Assembly: GCA_009667805.1 (NCBI GenBank)
Contig: CM019063.1
Coordinates: 88,067,877 to 88,131,876 of the forward strand
Direction: 5' to 3'
Origin: Leptobrachium leishanense
Lineage: Eukaryota; Chordata; Amphibia; Anura; Megophryidae
DNA: 64,000 nucleotides
The notes under the pieces were generated by a model. It worked only from the letters and a program-made list of their open reading frames with translations, had not been told where the DNA came from and ran no database searches. This document shows positions 56,040-64,000 of this stretch, one piece after another. Positions within the stretch are counted from its first letter, which is position 1. Each line of letters opens with the position of its first letter. The translations under genes were made by a program, and so were the position numbers.

Positions 56040-57110
56040 ATAATATTAGACTATCCTTAATAGGGCACGATCTCTTTTGTTCCGGTATATTGGCATATTA
56101 ACATTATAGCAAACATTGTGAATGTCCAGCTTTAAAGCAATCAATTTAACAAGTCCATTCCTTGTTTCAATTTGGAAATGAACTGCAAATAAAGCCAGGT
56201 TAACAATTTGTTTTCCGAGTGGACAGAAGGGACTTTGACTGGTATGTATATAACTCTAATTTTAGCACTTACGGAATGAGCCAGGACTAATTGGCTATTA
56301 TTAATGCAAGAAGTCATAAACCCCTTCAATCCCTTGATAGTGTTTGCACGATTAGCAGTAGCAGTAACGCAAGCAAATATAGTATCAACACAATCTGGGG
56401 CTATGCTGTATTAACAAAGTTTTAGCACTGTGGGCATGATGTCCGAGGTGCTAACACTTTTTAAAAGTAGCTGGGAAATGTCTCTAACTGTTGGCTCCCC
56501 AGCTGATCCTGCATGGAGCTCAGAACTGCAGTAACTCCATTTGGCCAGCAGATGGCGACATCTGCCTGTCAAATATGTTATTATAGTAAGAAATACACTG
56601 GGAATATTTCCAAATGTTTCTTACTATATAATTTGTTAAAAAGAATTTTTCAAAAAACAGCCGTTTAATGTTTTTTTTTTAATCCCTTGGCAGTGACGGA
56701 GTTAACAACAGTGAATTAAAAACATAATGAAATCTATGACTTCAACAAACAAACTTTAAACAGAGTGTGAGAAAAGTCTCAAAAGAGTAGATGCTGCTAT
56801 AGCTGAAAAATATGAATTTCCAATACTATATTAATGCCATCATTTTTGAAATAAGTAGTGATTTATTTGGTGTTTCTGATTCTATAAAATAAAAGTTACA
56901 AAAATACAAATATTCAATAGAATAAATTATGAATTAACAGCATACAATATCATCCAATGTTTGATATCTCTGGTACGCAGTAACTTCTGCTGTAGTGGGA
57001 GGCGATTCCTTTATGTAATTCTCCAACTGCTACCTCCAACTTCATGTTAATAAAATTCCCATCACCCCCTCTAGGTGTGACAGGATGACAAACTTTTATT
57101 TATACATATA
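56040..57110. other. Non-coding DNA, nothing identified
   Basis: AT-rich sequence without a supported element or gene. Confidence 0.45.
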
Positions 57111-57112
57111 TA

Positions 57113-57196
57113 TACACTATATTGCCAAAAGTATTCACTCACCCATACATATGCGAGTCAAGGCAGGTGAGCGAATACTTTTGGCAATATAGTATA
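57113..57196. mobile_element. Tiny Tc1/mariner MITE, about 80 bp
   Basis: CACTATATTGCCAAAAGTAT and its inverse TACTTTTGGCAATATAG are separated by about 20 bases, with TA outside. It is little more than two Tc1 termini joined. Confidence 0.9.
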
Positions 57197-57945
57197 TATC
57201 AGAGACATTTTAGCCATTAATCCAGTATGTTTGTCCCATTAAACAACAATATATAGGCATAACAAAACGAATAATAAAAACATCAATAAATGTCAAACTA
57301 AAAGTAACTTTTAGAAAGCTGTGCTATTAACCTTATTGGATTTGTGTCCATCTTTCTGTTAAAGGGTACAAATTTCTCTTGTCACTTTCAACTGCAGTGT
57401 CAGCAGCCACTTGAAAGCCGTGTCATGTTCTTGTCCCTAAAGCCACCAATTTAAAAAGTTGAAAATTCCATTCTCTATTTCACAGGCGACCTGACCCAAG
57501 TAATTTAGCAACCACCCTCAAAAAAAAAGGTTTGAAATAATTAATCAAGCTCTCAGATGTGTAACATAACAAAATAAACCCACAATGGGCATCTGTGTTT
57601 AACCATTAAAGAGGTTTTGAGATCCAAATGTAAACCTGAGATTGGAGAAAAACTCAATTCTCCACGGCAATTGCAATATCACCAAAACACAGTATAGGTG
57701 AAACACTCACTAAGCAAATTCAATTCGTGAAAAAGAAAGTAGGCTACAGAAGACGAATGCACCCTATCAAAAGGTTATGCTCTTCTTAATTTTATACCTG
57801 AACAAAAAACGCTTTAAACCAAAGCATGTTTTAAGGCTTTTGCAAAGTTAATCATAGGGAATGTCTTTATTAAGAATTTTTGTTTATATATTATGTCATC
57901 ATTTGGTCAAATTACATAATCAATATCTATTTATCTCTGTATGTG

Positions 57946-57993
57946 TGTATATATATATATATAATATATATATATATATATTATATATATATA
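57946..57993. repeat. (TA)n microsatellite
   Basis: Alternating TA with two breaks (57963 and 57980). Confidence 0.9.
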
Positions 57994-58384
57994 AATGGAG
58001 GAAATGGTGGCACAGATAGATATATATCACTGGCATGTACAGGCCGATACTTTAGGGTGGGCACACGTGGAACATTTAATAATGGAAACCTTATGTTTAG
58101 AAGATTTTGCGCAAGATACGCATTTTTCATTAGAAATCACAATTCTGTAGTCAGAGATACTGTCAGTTTTTACGCTATTCATCACAAACTAGATAAGGGA
58201 CGTATAAAATGTAATGAGATGAAAGAGGACCTCTTCACCCAACATTAGAGTGTGCCTGGGCACACAAGGCAGACTTCCTGCACATGCCTATTTATATATG
58301 GCGATATACAGTATATATATATATCACCGCAGTATAGCAGTACATAGTGATAACTTTTTTATTGGACTAACGTTACATTTAAAA

Positions 58385-58422
58385 GACAAGCTTTCGTGAG
58401 TAGAACTCTCTTCTTCAGGTCT
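58385..58422 (-). ncRNA. Hammerhead-ribozyme-like motif of the Penelope-like element
   Basis: Minus strand: stem I strand AGAC, CTGAAGA (58418-58412), extra A, stem II GAGAG/CTCAC with one A-A mismatch, GAAA (58395-58392), palindrome AGCT, T at the cleavage position, and partner GTCT. All invariant core bases are present. The dimer-type palindrome here (AAGCTT context) differs from ACGCGT at 29.6 kb, while the plan is the same. Confidence 0.55.
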
Positions 58423-58673
58423 GGAAGCTATACTGTGCAAAATCATAACAGTGAACAGTAATGAGCAGAAGGGTAGGGGTTAGGATGGGTGTCATAAATA
58501 CTAAGAGTGGAATCGTATGGTCAATAAAGGTAAACAAACATAGGCCTGTAGGCCTCCTATCATAGATCCGTAAAATAACAGACATAAGCTCTATGATGTA
58601 CATCTCATGACTGCACCTGAATAAGACAATTTCAAAAACCCAAAACAGATAAAATCAGGTATAATGCTAAATG

Positions 58674-59040
58674 TTACATGACATTATAGTAGTGAGTTAA
58701 AAAGCCAGTGTCTACATTGAGTCCCTCCTTTATAGTGTTAAAATAGGTGATCATTTTTATTTCAAATGCCCTACATTCATGAGGGTCTTTAACATTTCCT
58801 TTGTGGACTTTAGACCTGATGTTATGAACGAAGTGGCCTGTCAGACTAAAGTGATGCCCCACCGGTACAATATTTTCTTTCCTGAAGGCTCTTGATGGAG
58901 TGTCTGTGCAGGTTCACCCTGATATTCTGTTTAAGGTCAGTTTTACCTATATATCAGCCCCTTTTACAGGATCATGTACACCACATCGGCAGATGTGCAT
59001 GGGTACGAGCCCTTGATATTTTATGTGGCGTTATTGGTGA
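58674..59040 (-). pseudogene. GIY-YIG endonuclease remnant (Penelope-like element)
   Basis: In Penelope-like elements this C-terminal domain nicks DNA to start insertion. Minus-strand motifs, in two frames, are CTSADVVYMI (the GIY-like strand), YIGKTDLKQNIRVNLHRHS (the YIG strand and the conserved Arg/His helix), and VGHHFSLTGHFVHNIRSK, VHKGNVKDPHECRAFEIK, ITYFNTIKEGLN, TGFLTHY. A frameshift lies between the second and third, and a stop sits near VVYMI. The HFS, GH and E-x-K blocks and the GLN..GF.THY ending are typical of vertebrate Penelope-like elements. It is not expressible. Confidence 0.8.
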
Positions 59041-59477
59041 GTGGACTAACACTGCTTATCCAATCTGTATACAGTCACCTGCCACTTTATTAGGTACACC
59101 TTGATAGTACTGGGTTGGACCCCCCTTTGCCTTCAGGACTGCATTGATTCTTATTAAAATAAGATTCAACAAGGTGTTGGAAGCATTCCTCAGAGATTTT
59201 GGTCCATGTTGACATGATAGCATCACACATTTGCTGCAGATTTGTCGACTACACATCCATGATGCAAATCTCGTGTTCCACCACATCTCAAAGGTGCTCT
59301 ATTGGATTGAGATCTGGTGACTATGGAGGCCATTGGGTACAGTGAACTCATTGTCATGTTCAAGAAACCAGTTTGAGATGGGTTTATAATGTTGAATTAC
59401 ACATTTGAGAGCTTGATTTGAGTTTTGAGACATGGTACATTATCCTGTTGGAGACGATGGGCACACTGTGGTTATAC

Positions 59478-60072
59478 AAACAAATAAAAAACTCAAAAGG
59501 TTCCCCTATGGCTGGGAGACAAAATGTTATTGAATAACCAGATTCTGAAACTAGCGGAGAAATTCCTGACACAGTGGGAATATGAACCTTCGTGGGTTCA
59601 CAATAAATAGGAAAGCAGGAAAAGTTGTTGCACTAGTATAATCAGAGCTGTGGCATAGTGAGCATATCTTCCATACAAAGTAGCTAGTCCACCTAACAGG
59701 ACATACACAAGGAGACAGAGAGTGACTAGAAGCACTTCAGATTAGTACTCTCTGAAAAGTAACACTGTTGCCATAGGAGACCAAAATCAAAAAAGGAGAG
59801 TTAAAAATCACTCATCACTCTACGCGTTTCGCCTACAGAGTGGCATCCTCAGCAGTGTACTGGGAGTGATAATAAGTAAAGCATCTTTGAAGATAAAGCT
59901 GAACTGACCTTATGGCTTGAGAGGTTTTATTGTAAGAGAGAGGTGGAAATCTCCTCACAGGGCTCCTCTCGGTGGGGGCTGGGTTTGGGAGGAGGCCTCG
60001 GGTGATTGATGGTACTGGGACTAATATTTTGATTTCTAGCCATAGGAGTAACCTTTTGAGTTTTTTATTTGT
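59478..60072 (-). mobile_element. Foldback-ended insertion with hammerhead-like core
   Basis: AATAAAAAACTCAAAAGG at about 59485 is mirrored by CCTTTTGAGTTTTTTATT at about 60052. Between the ends a minus-strand hammerhead-like core is followed by TTTTTAACTCTCC. The TSD is unclear. Assigned to the same class as the 50-kb foldback by structure only. Confidence 0.5.
59818..59856 (-). ncRNA. Hammerhead-ribozyme-like motif
   Basis: Minus strand: CTGAGGA core (59852-59846), extra T, stem II GCC/GGC with an 8-base loop, GAAA (59830-59827), ACGCGT palindrome (same as at 29.6 kb) and A at the cleavage position. Stem I (CACT/AGTG) has a G-G mismatch at its first pair. Confidence 0.45.
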
Positions 60073-60159
60073 CACATGTCCTTTATCTGTTTGTCAGTTT
60101 GTGTCTGCCTGAGTTAAGGCAGCAGATTCTCTTAGTGGCAATTTATTAAAAGTTACGTT

Positions 60160-60389
60160 TTAACCCCTTCACTGCTGAGCCATTTCACTTTTTTTTTTTT
60201 TTTTTTTAACTTTAAACATGGTCATGTTTGGTATCATTGGAAAGGCCATGCTCTGGTCTTTTCTAATGATACCCAAACATGACCCCATTAGCTGCCAACA
60301 GTCGCTATCGGGGTTCAAAGGAACCCCCCAACTTTCCTTGGGAGTCAATGAGGACGTTCCCCACACGTCCTCAGCAGTGAAAGGGTTAA
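60160..60389. mobile_element. Short piggyBac-type MITE, TTAA TSD
   Basis: TTAA at 60160-60163 and 60386-60389, with ends CCCCTTCACTGCTGAG and CTCAGCAGTGAAAGGG. The interior (GTCATGTTTGGTATCATTGG, TAGCTGCCA) is a shortened version of the hairpin-ladder family, keeping the GGAAAGGCCATGCTCTGG... palindrome. Confidence 0.9.
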
Positions 60390-60983
60390 TTATATCCACC
60401 ATATCGTGCTTCTAAGCGGTTTCCTAGGACCAGGGTTACCCCCATGATATTTTGACAACGATATTGGTTTATTTCTAGTAAGATGGAAATCTAAGAGCTC
60501 TTCCTATTGAACTAAAACCACAGCCGTATTGTATTACTTTGTGTTTAGAGATGGTTTTCTGCAAACCTTGGTATTAACGAGTGGTTATTTGAGTTACTGT
60601 TGCATTTCTATCATTTCGAAACAGTCTGCTCATTCTCCTCTGACCTCTGAGCTCAAGGCATTTTCATTCACACAACTGCCACTGGATATTTTCTCCTTTT
60701 TGGACCATTCTCTGTAAACCCTAGAGATGGTTGTACGGGAAAATCTCAGATCAGCAGTTTTTGAAATAATCAGACCAGCCCATCTGGCACCTTCAACCAT
60801 GCCATGTTCAGTCACTTAAGTCCCCTCTCTTCCCAATTCTGATGCTCGGTTTGAACTTTAACAAGTCATCTTCACCATGTCTAGATGCCTAAATTCATTG
60901 AGTTGTTGCCATGTGACTGGCTGATTAGCAATTTGTGTTAACAAGCAACTGAACAGGTGTACCTACTAAAGTGGCCGGTGAGT

Positions 60984-60984
60984 C

Positions 60985-61015
<31 letters not shown>

Positions 61016-61016
61016 C
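60984..61016. repeat. (TA)n microsatellite
   Basis: About 15 TA units directly next to the right end of the Tc1 remnant, possibly grown from its TA target. Confidence 0.9.
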
Positions 61017-61458
61017 TGTATATACACACAAAATAACTTGGGGGAGTTGCATTTTGTGATCTTTTTTATTGTCTATATTGAGTTTTGTCTGAATCATTTT
61101 GTTTTCCAAACAAGTCATATTTCATTCATATGACTGTTATTTTGAACTTCATTAAGAAATCTGGTTGATTAAAATAGTAGGGAAGTAAACCGTGACTCGG
61201 CAGGAGGGTCTTTTTTCTGCCTTTTTAGCATTTTGGGAGATCTCCTTCATTGTGCTGCCTTGCCTGTAACTTTAATTAAATTAATGTACAATTTTATAGT
61301 TGATTATTAAGCCAGGATCTGTAACCTGTGCAATGCTCTTGTGTAATCACTAATCAACCGCTGAAAAGTAGAATTCATCAAGAGGGCGCGCATTCCAGCA
61401 AGTTTTGTGAAATATGATGATACGTTACCTAAGCCTGCCGCAATGTCAATATAACCAG

Positions 61459-62480
61459 GCCCGGATTAAGATCTCTATGGGCCTGGAGCTAAAGATTGTG
61501 GTGGGCTTTGTTTTGTAATTTAGTGAAATGAAAACATATTTTTGGTTATTTAATAAATAGAGCGGATACGGGCATATCTAACCAAGCAGTTACTGTGTGA
61601 TTAAATGATTGAAATCTGAATGAAAAGTTAAAGAGTGTAATTTTTTTTTCCATTTTATCATCCAAACCTTTGTGGTTATATATTCTATAGGGCATTCTTG
61701 TTAAAAAAAAATGTGAAATAGGAACCTGTTACTGAATTTTTCTGAGAAAATATACAATTTTAACCAAAAAAGAAAAAAACAAATGAAACATTTCCCTTGT
61801 GTTTTGGAACATGTTTTTTCACGAATAATATGACTATGTATAAAACAATGACCTTGCTCCCAGCATGGGAAATGGGAAGGTGAGTAATGGCAGTGGTATT
61901 GCTCATTTTATACGTGACAAATGGACAATGCCATCGCTTTGGTACTAAAAATAAATAAATAAAAAATTGTTTTCTTTTCGGTTAGATTTTACATGGTCAG
62001 GCTTGGTATTAATGCAAAGGCCAGACTCTGCCCTGTCCAATGACACCTCACTTGACCTTGTGAGGTGTAAAGATTAGTGACTCAGGGGTCCAAAGTTCCC
62101 CGCAGTGCTCTTCGCTGCAGTGCGGCGTTTCAGGTTTTTGATGTAACAATTCGTAACAATGGATTGTACCATCACCCATCACCTCCACACGTGTTGGTGA
62201 CATGAGAAATGTGATGGTTAGTTAGTGCAGCATCATTTTTTACTTTATAATTGAAAAGTGAAAAAATATTACTGTTGGAAAGAAAAAGAAAAAGTAAATA
62301 TTTATTATTTTATTTATTTTACTTAAAACCTGGTCGTGCTCTGGCCTTTCCAGTGATACCTCAATTTACACTGTAGCTGCTATGGAGTTGGAGATACATG
62401 GGTCCAAATGCAGACATAGTTATCCTTTCTCTGGGCCTATTCTGAGGCTTGGGCCTGGAGCTGTGGCTCCATCCGCCCCT
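61459..62480. mobile_element. Possible hAT-like element holding an old TTAA-family copy
   Basis: CAGGCCCGGATTAAGATCTC on the left and GGAGCTGTGGCTCCATCCGC on the right share GGGCCTGGAGCT in inverted order. The TSD is not clean. The interior from about 61628 to 62420 matches the hairpin-ladder family distantly (TGCAGCATCATTTTTTACTTTATAATTG, GGTCGTGCTCTGGCC). Confidence 0.4.
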
Positions 62481-62551
62481 ATCATGGGGTATTTCCCCAA
62501 AGTCCTGCACGCATAAATCCTTTAATCCACTTTAGTGCTCTGTTGACTAAT

Positions 62552-63025
62552 TGTCACGTGCAGGTACCGGGGTGGCACCGGGATGGCAAGATTCTGAGCC
62601 CAGGGTGCGGTGAGGCACTGCTCTAGGGATATATGGTGAGTGGTGAGTTGCAGGAACACAAATGGTGGTTTGGAGCAGAGGGGCAGGACACGTAGAGGGA
62701 TTGAAAACAGAAAACAAACCAGGAACAATGGGAACTTGGATATTCTGGATACTGCAGGGAAGGACTGGTAAACACGGTAAGTTTCAAGGTTTTCAGGCGA
62801 ATACAGGGGAGTCCCAGCATACACGTCCTCTCTCTCTGGATACTGATAGACAATGCTGGAACAATGTGAAGAGGGGGGCAGGGCCCTTTATTTTGGAAGG
62901 TCAGGTGGTGTAGTGTTTTACTATGTGCTTCACTTTTAACCATTTGTGTGCAGGAATCTCAGTGCTGGTTCTGAGATGAGCAAGGCTTGAAGGGGGCTGC
63001 CAACGTACAGTTCAGGCACCTGACA
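62552..63025 (-). mobile_element. Solo LTR (TGTCACG...CTGACA), 5-bp TSD CTAAT
   Basis: CTAAT is duplicated exactly (62547-62551 and 63026-63030) and the ends are TGTCACGTGC and GCACCTGACA. On the minus strand CCAAAATAAAGGGCCC near 62885 could be a TATA-like box. The terminal hexamers match the LTR at 39953, but the bodies differ, so they are related rather than the same family. Confidence 0.8.
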
Positions 63026-63030
63026 CTAAT

Positions 63031-64000
63031 AGACATGTAAACCAGAAGACAGGCATTTCATTTTTTCCTGCAATGGGGGATACAATGCTGTTCCCATGGT
63101 GGGTGGGCCTTGAAGCGACGGACAGCATAGTACGTTGTGCTGACTTCAATGGGGCTCCTTCACTCTGACACCAGTCAGCGCATGCCATGCGCTGCTGGCT
63201 GCCGTGGAACGGCCTAAACTCAGGACATTCCCCTACAGCCAATAATACGCAATGAGCATCAGCTGCATAGGCTGGCCGGAGGAGGGGCCCCCGCAGCAGC
63301 CGGCAAGCGGGGTATACTAGTACTAGCACTTTAAAGCCCCACTGCCGAGCACAACCCCTCCAGTGGCAAAGGGTTAAAGGTTTTTTGTACAAATGCTTTT
63401 CTCAGATCATTATAATTTAAGCATCTGAAAAATACATTTAAAATATTTTTTAGAATTTGTGACATTAACTTAAAGGTCAGGGCTCGTTTAGGACCGAAAA
63501 GTGAAAGTGAATAAGAAAATTATGATGAATGCCAAAAGCTAAAATGTGAAAAGAGAAATTTAAAAAGAGTCTAATTTTCCCTTAAATCATGGACAAAATA
63601 ACACTGCAAGTCAAATCCACAAGAAGTGATTGTGCAGATGACATTTTATGTAATTAGTTGTAAAACCTCAAGAACACTGGTAATTTGATTTAAGTTTAGA
63701 TTTCATATAAAGTTATGCAAAGACAAAAAAATTGTGTGTTCTTTAAAAAAGGTAAAATTGGTTTATTAGATTTGAATTGCCTGGGTCAGTATAATTACCC
63801 CAGCTTTAGAAAGTGCATATTGTACTAGAAATGTAATGCTAAATTCATAGAAATTCAAGATTAGTGCAAGTCGCATGAAAAAAAAAAACACGTTTCAAGA
63901 ATGACATTTCCAGGATGACAGATATCATCTTGCTATTTCTGGTCATTCACTATGGTTTTTGATGAATAAACTTTGTGTGTCCCTGAGCTTTTCTGAAAGC
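63031..64000. other. Non-coding DNA, nothing identified
   Basis: GC-rich to 63360, then AT-rich. A 126-codon minus-strand frame at 63012-63392 has no recognisable motif, and I do not call it a gene. Confidence 0.4.

Larger units (their letters stand above)
58320..59060 (-). mobile_element. Penelope-like retroelement remnant
   Basis: On the minus strand a GIY-YIG endonuclease remnant (59040-58674) is followed by about 250 bp of 3' sequence, a hammerhead-like core (58418-58385) and GTCCAATAAAAAAG near 58350. The order protein end, ribozyme-like motif, AATAAA fits a Penelope-like element whose upstream reverse transcriptase is missing. Confidence 0.75.
59080..60815 (-). pseudogene. Tc1-like transposase remnant in two pieces
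   Basis: The N-terminal part at 60815-60630 reads ARWAGLIISKTADLRFSRTTISRVYREW, a helix-turn-helix of Tc1-like transposases. The C-terminal part at 59286-59080 reads NASNTLLNLI, INAVLKAKGGPTQYYQGVPNK, the usual end of this family. Stops, frameshifts and more than 600 bp of inserted DNA lie between; a catalytic DDE triad was not found. Confidence 0.8.
59072..60984 (-). mobile_element. Tc1/mariner element remnant with nested insertions
   Basis: The ends CAGTCACCTGCCACTTTATT and ACTAAAGTGGCCGGTGAGTC are inverted repeats flanked by TA. Inside, the minus strand carries both ends of a transposase gene, separated by a foldback (59478-60072) and a TTAA MITE (60160-60389). Confidence 0.85.

Noticed and set aside
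63012..63392. 126-codon minus-strand frame as a host exon
   Set aside because: It has no family motif, no splice-site pattern I would trust and overlaps the LTR end.

Overview
This window looks like repeat-dense vertebrate genomic DNA, most likely from an anuran amphibian (frog). The evidence is the mix of Tc1/mariner, piggyBac-type TTAA elements, hAT and Harbinger-type MITEs, L2 and CR1 LINEs, Penelope-like remnants and solo LTRs. There is no bacterial-style gene organisation, and I could not support any host protein-coding exon, tRNA or rRNA gene. Nearly every reading frame with recognisable homology belongs to a transposable element. The species call is an inference; the element classes are read from terminal repeats, target-site duplications (TSDs) and protein motifs.

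Layout. 0-2.6 kb: minisatellite and ordinary DNA. 2.6-4.9 kb: a foldback, then a nearly complete Tc1 transposon with an intact DDE ORF and a Harbinger-type MITE in its 5' part. 4.9-7.7 kb: a decayed minus-strand L2 LINE. 8.2-8.8 kb: a hAT MITE. 9.5-16 kb: a deep nest of about five levels (TAGTGTTAA element, LINE tail, piggyBac-type MITEs, a 'CAGGGTTATT' element and a giant inverted repeat of about 800-bp arms). 17-25.5 kb: many small DNA elements. 27.7-30.2 kb: an LTR-like segment, a hammerhead-like RNA motif and a hAT MITE. 30.6-34.8 kb: an old piggyBac-type copy and an L2 3' region interrupted by a minisatellite-bearing insertion and a dead Tc1. 35.6-38 kb: an LTR-like element and a CAGGGTTATT element. 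38-42.7 kb: a two-domain LINE (endonuclease plus reverse transcriptase) split by a solo LTR. 43-50 kb: more MITEs with nested insertions. 50.2-50.7 kb: a foldback with a hammerhead-like core. 52.4-56 kb: a TACCGTA-ended element carrying a piggyBac-type MITE and a CR1 with a long open RT frame. 58.3-61 kb: a Penelope-like GIY-YIG remnant with a hammerhead-like core, then a Tc1 remnant carrying another hammerhead-like foldback and a TTAA MITE. 61.5-63 kb: a possible hAT element and a solo LTR.

Most interesting signals. (1) Six separate loci carry a hammerhead-ribozyme-like arrangement: [C/U]UGANRA, one extra base, stem II, GAAA, and in four of them a short palindrome. One lies just downstream of a GIY-YIG endonuclease remnant and three lie in foldbacks; the same extra base position in all six is unusual. 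(2) A piggyBac-type MITE family has one GC-rich half built as a ladder of about nine consecutive short palindromes. (3) A palindrome with roughly 800-bp arms has been inserted into one of those MITEs with a TSD of about 16 bp.
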